64,000 nt of DNA from the NCBI RefSeq assembly GCF_000519045.1, contig NZ_KI912532.1:1488001-1552000 (forward strand), read 5' to 3'. This stretch comes from Dechloromonas agitata is5. GTDB lineage: Bacteria > Pseudomonadota > Gammaproteobacteria > Burkholderiales > Rhodocyclaceae. Of this stretch, positions 38,376 to 46,699 are shown piece by piece. Numbering within the stretch: the stretch's first letter is position 1; each line of letters opens with the position of its first letter. Below the pieces are notes generated by a model that worked only from the letters and a program-made list of their open reading frames with translations, was not told the DNA's origin and did not search any database. The translations under genes and the position numbers were made by a program.

Positions 38376-39839
38376 TTACTTGTCGTTGGACTGCAGATTC
38401 TTCAGCAGGTCGGCTGCCGAATCTTCGGTCGGAGCCTGAGTGGCATCGCCATCCTGCATCATCGTGCTGAGGTCGACATCGCCCTGCTGTTCCAGGCGGG
38501 CCTTCTCGGCCGGGTCGCCATAGCTGACGATGTTCGGGAAGATGATGATGATCGCCACCATGATGATCTGGATGCAGACGAAGGGGATGGCGCCCCAGTA
38601 GATGTCCGTCGTCTTGACCGAGGCCGGGGCGACCGAGCGCAGGTAGAACAGCGCGAAGCCGAACGGCGGGTGCATGAAGGAGGTCTGCATGTTGACCGCC
38701 AGCAGGACGCCGAACCAGACCAGGTCGATGCCCAGCTTGTCCGCCACCGGTGCGAGCAGCGGCACGATGATGAAGGACAGTTCGAAGAAATCGAGGAAGA
38801 AGGCAAGCAGGAAGACCAGGATGTTGACCACGATCAGGAAGCCGACCTGGCCGCCGGGCAGGCCGAGCAGCAGGTGTTCTACCCACAGGTCGCCATTGAC
38901 GCCACGGAAGACCAGGCCGAACACCGTCGAGCCGACCAGGATGAAGACCACGAAGGAGGACAGCTTGCCGGTGGTTTCCATGGCCTGCTTGAGCAGCTTC
39001 CAGGACAGGCGCTTGCGGACGATGGCCAGAATCAATGCGCCGGCTGCACCCATGGCGCCGCCTTCGGTCGGCGTCGCGATGCCGAGGAAGATGGTGCCGA
39101 GAACCAGGAAGATCAAAACCAGCGGCGGAACCAGGGTGGTAATCACCCGCAGCATCAGCTTGGCACCGCGCAAGGAGCGGGCCTCCGGCGGCAGGGCAGG
39201 GGCGGCACTGGGCTTGAGCAGTGCGACCAGGGCAACATAACCGACGTAAAGGCCGGTCAGCACCAGGCCGGGAACCATGGCGCCTTCATACATGTCGCCG
39301 ACCGAACGGCCGAGCTGGTCAGCCATGATGATCAGCACCAGCGAGGGCGGGATGATCTGGGCCAGCGTGCCGGAGGCGGCAATGACGCCGCTCGCCAGGC
39401 GCTTGTCGTAGCCGTAGCGCAGCATGATGGGCAGCGAGATCAGGCCCATCGAGATGACCGAGGCAGCCACCACGCCCGTCGTTGCGGCGAGCAGGGCGCC
39501 GACGAAGATGACGGCGAAGGCCAGGCCGCCGCGCATCGGGCCGAACAACTGGCCGATGGTGTCGAGCAGGTCTTCTGCCATGCCGGATCGTTCAAGGACG
39601 AGACCCATGAAGGTAAAGAACGGAATGGCGAGCAGCGTGTCGTTGGCCATGATGCCGAAGATGCGCTCGGGCAACGCCTGGAACAGGGCCGGGGTGAGCA
39701 GGCCGAGCTCGATGCCGAGCAGGCCGAAGACGATGCCGTTGGCGGCCAGCGCGAAGGCCACCGGGTAGCCGAAGAGCAGGAACAGGACGAGGGCACCGAA
39801 CATCAATGGTGCCATGTTGGCAATGATGAACTCCGCCAT
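38376..39839 (-). CDS. dctM: TRAP transporter large permease subunit
   Basis: 487 residues with about 12 hydrophobic segments. It carries substrate with Na+ or H+ across the inner membrane together with DctQ and a periplasmic binding protein. Typical segments include IPFFTFMGLVLERSGMAEDLLD, GASGTLAQIIPPSLVLIIMAD-like (AASGTLAQIIPPS), and ATPTEGGAMGA. The C-terminal tail of about 45 polar residues (AEKARLEQQGDV and on) is longer than in classical DctM. Its ATG shares a base with the dctQ stop (TAATG). No binding protein is in this operon; the two TakP-like genes nearby are obvious partners. Confidence 0.94.
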   Translation of the reverse strand: MAEFIIANMAPLMFGALVLFLLFGYPVAFALAANGIVFGLLGIELGLLTPALFQALPERIFGIMANDTLLAIPFFTFMGLVLERSGMAEDLLDTIGQLFGPMRGGLAFAVIFVGALLAATTGVVAASVISMGLISLPIMLRYGYDKRLASGVIAASGTLAQIIPPSLVLIIMADQLGRSVGDMYEGAMVPGLVLTGLYVGYVALVALLKPSAAPALPPEARSLRGAKLMLRVITTLVPPLVLIFLVLGTIFLGIATPTEGGAMGAAGALILAIVRKRLSWKLLKQAMETTGKLSSFVVFILVGSTVFGLVFRGVNGDLWVEHLLLGLPGGQVGFLIVVNILVFLLAFFLDFFELSFIIVPLLAPVADKLGIDLVWFGVLLAVNMQTSFMHPPFGFALFYLRSVAPASVKTTDIYWGAIPFVCIQIIMVAIIIIFPNIVSYGDPAEKARLEQQGDVDLSTMMQDGDATQAPTEDSAADLLKNLQSNDK

Positions 39840-40432
39840 TATTTGGCCTCCTTGGCTTTGGCAGCGGCGATGGCGGCGGCCAGTTCTTCTTCCGCGCTCG
39901 GACCCTTGTCCTTGCTGTTGGGGTCATCGATCAGGCCCATCAGGAAGGCGACGCGCTTGATCAGTTCGGAAAGTCCCTGCAGGGCGAGCAGCGTAAAACC
40001 GATCGGCAGCAGGATCTTGACCGGCCAGCGGATCAGGCCGCCGGCGTTGGCCGACATTTCATTGATCCGGTAGGAGTCGGCCACCAGCGGTACGGCGAGA
40101 TAGAGGACCAGGATAACCATCGGCAACAGGAAGAACAGGGTGCCGATGATGTCGATGATGGCATGTCCGCGCGGTGAGAAACGGCCGGAAATGACGTCAA
40201 TACGGACGTGCTCGTTCTTTTGCAGCGTGTAGGGCGAGCAGAGCAGGAACACCGCGGCAAACAGGTACCACTGGATTTCCAGCAGCCCGTTCGAACTGTA
40301 GTTGAAAATGAAGCGCACCACGGCGTTGCCGGCGCTGATGATGGTCATCACCAGAACCAGCCAGAATGCGCCTTTGCCGACCCGCTCGTTGATCCAGTCG
40401 ATCAACTGCGAGAGTTTGAGCAGAAGGGTCAC
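39839..40432 (-). CDS. dctQ: TRAP transporter small permease subunit
   Basis: 197 residues from a GTG start at 40432 preceded by GAGGAGG seven bases away, which is the best-supported start. Four hydrophobic segments; the WYLFAAVFLLCSPYTLQKNEHVRID region is the DctQ signature. It bridges binding protein and DctM. The last 35 residues are charged and alanine-rich (EEELAAAIAAAKAKEAK), an extension beyond the normal domain. First gene of the dctQM operon, divergent from a histidine phosphatase gene. Confidence 0.9.
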   Translation of the reverse strand: MTLLLKLSQLIDWINERVGKGAFWLVLVMTIISAGNAVVRFIFNYSSNGLLEIQWYLFAAVFLLCSPYTLQKNEHVRIDVISGRFSPRGHAIIDIIGTLFFLLPMVILVLYLAVPLVADSYRINEMSANAGGLIRWPVKILLPIGFTLLALQGLSELIKRVAFLMGLIDDPNSKDKGPSAEEELAAAIAAAKAKEAK

Positions 40433-40534
40433 GAAAAGTCCTCCTCGGTTGATAGAATTTCCGGCTTCTTGGGTTGGCCGGCGTGAATGGAATGTCAGTG
40501 GGCCAAAATTTACAGTGAAGGGCATGGGCGGAAA

Positions 40535-41191
40535 ATGGTGGAAATCCCTACAAACCAGCCGACACGTATCTGCCTGGTACGCCATGGCGAAACCGAATGG
40601 AACGCCGAGCGACGTATCCAGGGGCAGATCGACATCGGTTTGAACGACACCGGGCGGCGACAGGCGGTGGCCGCCGGGCGCTGGTTGAAGGGGGCCGGTG
40701 TCGTGGCGCTTTACAGCAGCGACCTCAAGCGTGCCTGGACCACGGCGCTGGCCATTGGTGCCGAGATCGGCGTGGCGCCGGTGCCGGTGCCCGAAATGCG
40801 CGAGCGCCGCTACGGGGTTTTCGAGGGGCTGACCTACGATGAAGCGCGGGCCCGCTATCCCGATGGCTACGGCGCCTTCGAGGGACGCAACGCCGATTAC
40901 GCCTTCGAGAACGGCGAGAGCCTGAAGGCCATGTTCGCCCGCGTTACGGACAAGCTGCAGCAAATCGCCGCCGCCCATCCGGGCCGGAATGTTGTCGTCG
41001 TGCTGCACGGCGGCGTGCTGGATGTCATCAACCGTTTCGTACGCGGCAATCCGCTCGAAATGCCGCGCGATTTCCTGATCCCGAACGCCGGCATCAACTG
41101 GATTTCCGTGGTCGACGGACAGTGGCAGCTCGATACCTGGGGCGAAACCGACCACCTGGAGCCGGGCGCCCTTGACGAACTGCCTTCGTGA
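40535..41191 (+). CDS. Histidine phosphatase family protein (GpmB/CobC-like)
   Basis: 218 residues from the ATG at 40535 (MVEIPTNQPTRIC); a start 16 codons upstream is possible. The phosphohistidine motif LVRHGETEWN comes first, followed by YSSDLKRAWTTA, the acid region EMRERRYGVFEGLT, and the second histidine in VVLHGGVLDVI. It could be a cofactor-independent mutase-like sugar phosphatase, alpha-ribazole phosphatase or a general phosphatase; the sequence does not decide. It lies 42 bp upstream of glyA on the same strand. Confidence 0.85.
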   Translation: MVEIPTNQPTRICLVRHGETEWNAERRIQGQIDIGLNDTGRRQAVAAGRWLKGAGVVALYSSDLKRAWTTALAIGAEIGVAPVPVPEMRERRYGVFEGLTYDEARARYPDGYGAFEGRNADYAFENGESLKAMFARVTDKLQQIAAAHPGRNVVVVLHGGVLDVINRFVRGNPLEMPRDFLIPNAGINWISVVDGQWQLDTWGETDHLEPGALDELPS

Positions 41192-41233
41192 TAAAATCTT
41201 CTCCCTTTTCTTCAATGGCTTGAGGCTATCCCC

Positions 41234-42484
41234 ATGTTTTCCGCGAAAGACACCCTGGCAAAAGTTGACCCTGAACTCTGGAAGGCGATCGAAGCCGAGA
41301 ACCAGCGTCAGGAAGACCACATCGAACTGATCGCGTCCGAAAACTACGTTAGCAAGGCCGTCATGGAAGCCCAGGGCTCCCAGCTGACCAACAAGTACGC
41401 CGAAGGCTACCCGGGCAAGCGTTACTACGGTGGCTGCGAGTACGTCGACGTCGCCGAGCAGATCGCCATCGACCGCCTGAAGAAGCTGTTCGGTGCCGAA
41501 GCCGCCAACGTCCAGCCGAATTCCGGCTCGCAGGCCAACCAGGCCGTACTGATGGCCTTCGCCAAGCCGGGTGACACCATCATGGGCATGAGCCTGGCCG
41601 AAGGTGGTCACCTGACCCACGGCATGGCCCTGAACATGTCCGGCAAGTGGTTCAACGTCGTTTCCTACGGCCTGAACGAAAAGGAAGAGATCGACTACGA
41701 GCGCATGGAAGCGCTGGCCCGCGAGCACAAGCCGAAGATCATCGTCGCCGGTGCCTCCGCCTACGCCCTGCGCATCGACTGGGAGCGCTTCGCCAAGATC
41801 GCCAAGGAAGTCGGCGCCATCTTCTGGGTCGACATGGCCCACTACGCCGGCCTGATCGCTGCCGGTTTCTACCCGAACCCGGTGCCGCATGCCGACGTCG
41901 TTACCTCGACCACGCACAAGACCCTGCGCGGCCCGCGCGGTGGTGTCATCCTGATGAAGGCCGAGCACGAAAAGGCCCTCAATTCGGCCATCTTCCCGGG
42001 CCTGCAAGGCGGCCCGCTGATGCATGTCATCGCTGCCAAGGCAGTGGCCTTCAAGGAAGCCGCTTCGCCGGAGTTCAAGAACTACCAGGAACAGGTCATC
42101 AACAACGCCCGCGTCATGGCGCGTGTGCTCGGTGAAGAGCGTGGCCTGCGCATCGTTTCCGGTCGTACCGAAAGCCACGTCTTCCTGGTCGACCTGCGCG
42201 CCAAGAACATCACCGGCAAGGATGCCGAAGCTGCCCTGGGCCGTGCCCACATCACGGTCAACAAAAACGGCATCCCGAACGACCCGCAGAAGCCGTTCGT
42301 CACCTCCGGCATCCGTATCGGCTCGCCAGCCATGACGACCCGTGGTTTCACCGAGATCGAAGCCGAGCAGATCGCCCACCTGGTGGCCGACGTGCTCGAC
42401 GCACCGAACGACGAAACCGTGGCCGCCACCGTGCGCGCCAAGGTCGCCGCGTTGTGCGCCAAGTTCCCGGTTTACGGCGCGTAA
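41234..42484 (+). CDS. glyA: Serine hydroxymethyltransferase
   Basis: 416 residues. It converts serine and tetrahydrofolate to glycine and methylene-tetrahydrofolate, the C1 donor used by ThyA. PLP lysine in [14 protein letters not shown], plus [25 protein letters not shown] and DMAHYAGL. Full length. A TGATAAAAT at 41188-41196 could be its -10. Codon use is visibly the most biased toward C-ending codons of nearby genes, which fits high expression. nrdR starts 6 bp after its stop. Confidence 0.97.
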   Translation: MFSAKDTLAKVDPELWKAIEAENQRQEDHIELIASENYVSKAVMEAQGSQLTNKYAEGYPGKRYYGGCEYVDVAEQIAIDRLKKLFGAEAANVQPNSGSQANQAVLMAFAKPGDTIMGMSLAEGGHLTHGMALNMSGKWFNVVSYGLNEKEEIDYERMEALAREHKPKIIVAGASAYALRIDWERFAKIAKEVGAIFWVDMAHYAGLIAAGFYPNPVPHADVVTSTTHKTLRGPRGGVILMKAEHEKALNSAIFPGLQGGPLMHVIAAKAVAFKEAASPEFKNYQEQVINNARVMARVLGEERGLRIVSGRTESHVFLVDLRAKNITGKDAEAALGRAHITVNKNGIPNDPQKPFVTSGIRIGSPAMTTRGFTEIEAEQIAHLVADVLDAPNDETVAATVRAKVAALCAKFPVYGA

Positions 42485-42490
42485 TCTGCT

Positions 42491-42955
42491 GTGAAATGCC
42501 CTTTCTGCGGCGCGGAGGACACGGCGGTCGCCGACACTCGTCTGAACGACGAGGGGGATGTCGTCCGTCGCCGCCGGAAGTGCAATGCCTGCGACAAGCG
42601 TTTCACGACCTACGAGCGGGCAGAAATCCAGTTGCCGCAGGTCGTCAAGAAAAACGGCCTGCGCACCGAATTCAAGCGCGAAAAGCTGCGCGCCAGCCTT
42701 GAACTCGCCCTGCGCAAGCGGCCGGTTTCCATCGAAGCGATTGATGCGGCGGTGGCCGATATCGAGGAACGCCTGCTCTCGGCCGGCGAACGCGAAGTGA
42801 CGACCCAGCAACTGGGCGAACTGGTTATGCGCGAGTTGAAAAAGCTCGACAAGGTGGCCTATATCCGCTTTGCTTCGGTCTATCGCAATTTCGAAGACGT
42901 CGATGCGTTCTCCCGCGCTATCCGCGAAGTCTCTCCCGCCACCAAGAAAAAATGA
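42491..42955 (+). CDS. nrdR: Transcriptional repressor NrdR
   Basis: 154 residues, GTG start 6 bp after glyA. NrdR senses dATP/ATP and represses ribonucleotide reductase genes. An N-terminal zinc ribbon (CPFC and CNAC) and an ATP-cone domain with [20 protein letters not shown]. The glyA-nrdR-ribD order is widely conserved in betaproteobacteria. Its stop overlaps the ribD start (ATGA). No NrdR box was noticed near these genes. Confidence 0.96.
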   Translation: MKCPFCGAEDTAVADTRLNDEGDVVRRRRKCNACDKRFTTYERAEIQLPQVVKKNGLRTEFKREKLRASLELALRKRPVSIEAIDAAVADIEERLLSAGEREVTTQQLGELVMRELKKLDKVAYIRFASVYRNFEDVDAFSRAIREVSPATKKK

Positions 42956-44040
42956 GTTTTTCCGCCGTTGATCACGGCATGATGGCGCGCGCCCTGCAAC
43001 TGGCCGAGCGCGGCCTGTGGACGACCTCGCCCAATCCGCGTGTCGGTTGTGTGCTGGCTCGCGATGGCGAAATCGTGGGCGAAGGCTGGCACGAAAAAGC
43101 CGGCGAACCGCATGCCGAAGTGCATGCCCTGCGCGCAGCCGGTGACAAGGCCCGGGGCGCGACCGCCTACGTCACGTTGGAGCCGTGCAGCCACCACGGC
43201 CGTACACCGCCTTGCGCCGAAGCCCTGATTGCCGCCGGGGTGTCGCGCGTCGTTGCGGCGATGACCGATCCCAATCCGTTGGTCGCCGGTCAGGGCCTGG
43301 CCCTGCTGCAGGCGGCCGGCATCGAGACGGTCAGCGGCCTGCTGGAAAACGAGGCGCGCGAAGTGAACATCGGCTTCGTTTCGCGCATGACGCGCGGTCG
43401 CCCCTGGTTGCGCCTGAAAGCGGCTGCCAGCCTGGACGGCAAGACGGCGCTCAACAATGGCGTCAGCCAGTGGATCACCGGTCCGGATGCCCGGCGCGAC
43501 GGCCATGCCTGGCGGGCGCGGGCCTGCGCCATCCTGACCGGCATCGGCACGGTGCGCGACGATAATCCGCAACTCAATGTGCGCGATGTTGAAACCCCTC
43601 GCCAACCGCTGCGCGTCGTGGTCGATAGCAAACTGGAAACCCCGCTCGACGCCCGTGTTTTGCAGGGCGGTTCAACGTTGATCGCCGGCGCTGTCGAGGA
43701 TTCTGGACGAATCGAAGCGCTACGGTCAGTCGGGGCGGAGGTGTTGATCCTGCCTCATGCTTCCGGCAAGGTCGATTTGGCGGCGCTGCTCGCTGCGTTG
43801 GCCCAGCGTGGCATCAACGAGGTGCATGCCGAGGCGGGTTTCAAACTGAACGGTTCGCTGTTGCGCGAAGGCTTGGTCGATGAACTGCTGCTTTATCTCG
43901 CCCCGTGCCTGATCGGCCACGAGGCGAGCGGCCTGTTCAACCTGCCCGAACTGGCTACGCTAGACGGCAAGTGCCGTCTGCAGATTCGCGATCTGCGTCA
44001 GGTCGGGGCAGATATCCGGGTGCTTGCCCGTCCTTCGTAG
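42952..44040 (+). CDS. ribD: Bifunctional riboflavin biosynthesis deaminase/reductase
   Basis: 362 residues. It deaminates and then reduces the pyrimidine intermediate of riboflavin synthesis. The N-terminal deaminase has the zinc ligands HAEVHAL and [11 protein letters not shown]; the C-terminal reductase begins near residue 147 ([18 protein letters not shown]). ATGA overlap with nrdR implies coupling. The last 86 bp are also coding on the opposite strand for the end of the MoeB-like gene, an unusually long convergent overlap. Confidence 0.95.
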   Translation: MSFSAVDHGMMARALQLAERGLWTTSPNPRVGCVLARDGEIVGEGWHEKAGEPHAEVHALRAAGDKARGATAYVTLEPCSHHGRTPPCAEALIAAGVSRVVAAMTDPNPLVAGQGLALLQAAGIETVSGLLENEAREVNIGFVSRMTRGRPWLRLKAAASLDGKTALNNGVSQWITGPDARRDGHAWRARACAILTGIGTVRDDNPQLNVRDVETPRQPLRVVVDSKLETPLDARVLQGGSTLIAGAVEDSGRIEALRSVGAEVLILPHASGKVDLAALLAALAQRGINEVHAEAGFKLNGSLLREGLVDELLLYLAPCLIGHEASGLFNLPELATLDGKCRLQIRDLRQVGADIRVLARPS

Positions 44041-44782
44041 GGCCACAAACGGCACAGCCGGCGTCTTTCTTAAAACGCACGGTACGCCATTCCATCTCCA
44101 GCGCGTCGAGCAACAGCAGGCGCCCGCTCAGCGATTTGCCGATGCCTGCGGCGAGCTTCAATGCCTCGGCGGCCTGCATGGTGCCGACGATGCCGGTCAG
44201 CGGGGCAAAAACTCCCATCACCGCACAGCGCACCTCCTCGACATCTTCCCCTTCCGGGAACAGGCAGTGGTAGCACGGCGCATCGTCGTGACGCAGGTCG
44301 TACACGCTGATCTGTCCGTCGAAGCGAATGGCGGCGCCGGATACCAGCGGCCTCCGATGATGCACGCAGGCCCGATTGATGGCGTGCCGGGTGGTGAAAT
44401 TGTCGGTGCAGTCGAGCACGATATCGGCCGTGGCGACCAGCGCGTCAAGCGCTCCGCCCGACAGCCGTTGCTGCAAGGGTACGATGTCGATTTCCGGGTT
44501 GATCGCCAGCAGGGCTTGCCGGCCGGATTCTGCCTTGGCCATGCCGACGCGGGCTTGGCTGTGCAGTATCTGGCGCTGCAGGTTGGTGAAATCGACCGTG
44601 TCGTCATCGACCAACGTGATCTTGCCGATTCCGGCGGAAGCCAGGTAGAGGGCGGCGGGTGAGCCCAGTCCACCGGCACCGATGATCAGCGCGTGAGTGG
44701 CGAGAATGCGCTCCTGGCCTTCGATGCCCAGTGCGTCGAGCAGGATATGGCGGCTATAGCGGAGAAGCTGGTCGTCGTTCAT
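43955..44782 (-). CDS. moeB: MoeB/ThiF-type sulfur-carrier adenylyltransferase
   Basis: 275 residues. It adenylates the C-terminal glycine of MoaD or ThiS. N-terminal LLRYSRHILLD, nucleotide loop GAGGLGSPAALYLASAG, VDDDTVDFTNLQRQILH, and two CxxC zinc pairs (CYHC near 175, CAVC near 247). Whether it serves molybdopterin (MoeB) or thiamine (ThiF) cannot be decided by eye; moeB is chosen because ctpA-moeB adjacency is frequent. The final 28 residues after the second CxxC are an extension encoded opposite ribD. Confidence 0.88.
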   Translation of the reverse strand: MNDDQLLRYSRHILLDALGIEGQERILATHALIIGAGGLGSPAALYLASAGIGKITLVDDDTVDFTNLQRQILHSQARVGMAKAESGRQALLAINPEIDIVPLQQRLSGGALDALVATADIVLDCTDNFTTRHAINRACVHHRRPLVSGAAIRFDGQISVYDLRHDDAPCYHCLFPEGEDVEEVRCAVMGVFAPLTGIVGTMQAAEALKLAAGIGKSLSGRLLLLDALEMEWRTVRFKKDAGCAVCGPTKDGQAPGYLPRPDADRESADGTCRLA

Positions 44783-44784
44783 GC

Positions 44785-44864
44785 AGTCGTCGGTTGTTGG
44801 TTTGTGGTCGTCAGTCGGCAGGTGCCCTTGCTAACGACGACCTACCACCGACTGACAACTACTT
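44785..44864. repeat. Imperfect long inverted repeat upstream of moeB
   Basis: Two arms of about 36 bases, 44785-44820 and 44826-44864, are imperfect reverse complements (shared cores AGTYGTC and GGTCGTC). The element fills the spacer between the 133-residue unknown gene and moeB, including the former's stop codon. It may act as a terminator-like RNA structure or be a degenerate intergenic repeat. Confidence 0.4.
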
Positions 44865-45260
44865 GTATTCGCGCCACTCCGGCGGCGTATCGTCGTGGTC
44901 GCCATGCGGACGGTGTTCCCAGGCCTTGACGTAGGCCTCCTGCGACGAGCGCTTGAGGCGCCTTTCCGGGGCGTCCATGTTGTGCAACTGGGTCTCCTCG
45001 ACATAGTAGATCAGCGCCCGGGTCAGCTTGGTGAGCAGGGTGTTGTCGAGGTGGTAGCCCTTGTCGACCAGGTGTTCATCGAGTTCGCGCAGGGTGTGCT
45101 GCTGGAGGTCGTAGGCGACACCGACGGCCCGCTCCTCGAAGCGGGCGCTGACCTCGATGTCCTCCAGCCGCTGGAGATCGTCAGCGGCTTCGGGCACTTG
45201 GCCCGGCGGGAATTTGGAGAACAGGATTTCCCGTTTCTTCCTGAGATCAGAGCCTGACAT
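44859..45260 (-). CDS. Conserved unknown, cytoplasmic
   Basis: 133 residues, not recognised. Charged and helical, with no signal peptide, membrane segment or cysteine. The middle (LRELDEHLVDKGYHLDNTLLTKLTRALIYYVEE) looks like a long amphipathic helix. It sits between ctpA and moeB on the same strand, a place where ctpA and moeB are often directly adjacent in related genomes. A GGGAGG precedes the ATG. The 20-bp gap to ctpA suggests co-transcription with envC-ctpA. No function is proposed. Confidence 0.65.
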   Translation of the reverse strand: MSGSDLRKKREILFSKFPPGQVPEAADDLQRLEDIEVSARFEERAVGVAYDLQQHTLRELDEHLVDKGYHLDNTLLTKLTRALIYYVEETQLHNMDAPERRLKRSSQEAYVKAWEHRPHGDHDDTPPEWREYK

Positions 45261-45280
45261 GGGACCTCCCGATCCGTGGG

Positions 45281-46699
45281 TTACTGCGCCTTATTCTGCA
45301 TGATCTGCAGCCCCTTGAGAAGGATCAGTGCCTGCTGGAACTGGTAGTCGCTCTTCGAGGCATACTCGAGGCGCGGCGGCAGTTCCTCCTCGCTCTCCTC
45401 CTTGCCGTTCTTGTCCTTCTCCTTGCTCGGCTTGATCGCATTCTTGGCAGCTGCCTTGGGGTCGGCCTTGGGGGCTTCCTTGTCGCGGTCGTTGCTCAGG
45501 TGGCGATCAAGATCGGCCTCGCGGATGCGCATGCCGGCGCTACTGCCATTCAGGCTTTCCTCGACGACAATGTCCGGCGTGATGCCCTTGGCCTGGATGG
45601 AACGACCCGACGGCGTGTAGTAGCGGGCCGTGGTCAGCTTGATCGCGGTGTTGCCCGGCAACGGCAGGACGGACTGCACCGAGCCCTTGCCGAAGGTCTG
45701 CGTGCCGACGATGACGGCGCGCTTGTGATCCTGCAGGGCGCCGGCGACGATTTCCGAGGCGGAGGCCGATCCGCCGTTGACCAGAACGACCATCGGCACA
45801 TTCTTGGCCTCGATCGGCAGCAACTTGAGCGGATCTTCCTTGGTGCCGCGCTGGTAATCCTGGACGCGGGCCTTGAACTCCTGCTTGGCATCCTCGGTGC
45901 GGCCGTCGGTGGACACCACCTTGACGTCCGGCGGCAGGAAGGCGGCGGAAACGCCGATCGCACCGTGCAGCAGGCCGCCCGGGTCGTTGCGCAGGTCGAG
46001 CACCAGACCGTTCAACTTGTTGCCGTCCTTGTAGAGGGTGCCGAGATGCTTGGCCAGCTCGGAGATGGTGTTTTCCTGAAACTGCGTGATGCGCACCCAG
46101 CCGTAGCCGGGTTCGACCAGTTTGGACTTGACGCTTTGCACCTTGATCACTTCGCGCACCAGGGTGATTTCGATGGGCTTGGCTTCGCCCTTGCGCAGGA
46201 TGGAAATCTTGATCGGTGTCTTCGGCTTGCCGCGCATCTTCTTGACGGCTTCCGACAGCGACAGGCCTTTGACCGGGGTGTCGTCAAGCTTGAAGATCAG
46301 GTCGCCCGCCTTGACGCCGGCACGGTAGGCCGGGGTGTCCTCGATCGGCGAGATCACCTTGACCAGCCCGTCTTCCATGCCGACTTCGATGCCCAGCCCG
46401 CCGAACTCGCCCTGCGTGCCGACCTGCAGATCCTTGAAGGCGTCGGCATCGAGATAGGCCGAGTGCGGATCGAGGTTGGAGAGCATGCCGGAGATGGCAT
46501 TGGTGATCATCTTCTTGTCTTCGACCGGCTCGACATAGCCCTGCTTGATGGCGCTGTAGACCTCGGCAAAGGTGCGCAACTCGTCGATCGGCAGGCCGGG
46601 CTTGGTTTCCTTCTCGGCCAGTGCCGGAATGTGCAAGCTGATAAGGGCTCCAGCGACGAAGGCGCCGACGGTCAGGCTGATGGTTTTTGCTTTGCTCAT
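45281..46699 (-). CDS. ctpA: Carboxy-terminal processing protease (S41)
   Basis: 472 residues from MSKAKTISLTVG. This ATG overlaps the envC stop (ATGA), which supports it over a Met five codons earlier. Periplasmic serine protease that trims C-termini of envelope proteins. Signal peptide or anchor at residues 7-28, PDZ domain (GLGIEVGMEDGLVKVISPIEDTPAYRAGVKAGD region), catalytic Ser in NGGSASASEI and Lys in FGKGSVQ. A lysine/glutamate-rich tail (about 395-440) precedes a final hydrophobic helix. envC lies directly upstream, as in many proteobacteria. Confidence 0.94.
   Translation of the reverse strand: MSKAKTISLTVGAFVAGALISLHIPALAEKETKPGLPIDELRTFAEVYSAIKQGYVEPVEDKKMITNAISGMLSNLDPHSAYLDADAFKDLQVGTQGEFGGLGIEVGMEDGLVKVISPIEDTPAYRAGVKAGDLIFKLDDTPVKGLSLSEAVKKMRGKPKTPIKISILRKGEAKPIEITLVREVIKVQSVKSKLVEPGYGWVRITQFQENTISELAKHLGTLYKDGNKLNGLVLDLRNDPGGLLHGAIGVSAAFLPPDVKVVSTDGRTEDAKQEFKARVQDYQRGTKEDPLKLLPIEAKNVPMVVLVNGGSASASEIVAGALQDHKRAVIVGTQTFGKGSVQSVLPLPGNTAIKLTTARYYTPSGRSIQAKGITPDIVVEESLNGSSAGMRIREADLDRHLSNDRDKEAPKADPKAAAKNAIKPSKEKDKNGKEESEEELPPRLEYASKSDYQFQQALILLKGLQIMQNKAQ

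Noticed and set aside
40433..42811. Long extension of dctQ through the phosphatase and glyA genes
   Set aside because: GTG at 40432 with GAGGAGG is a clear start; the extension is antisense to glyA.
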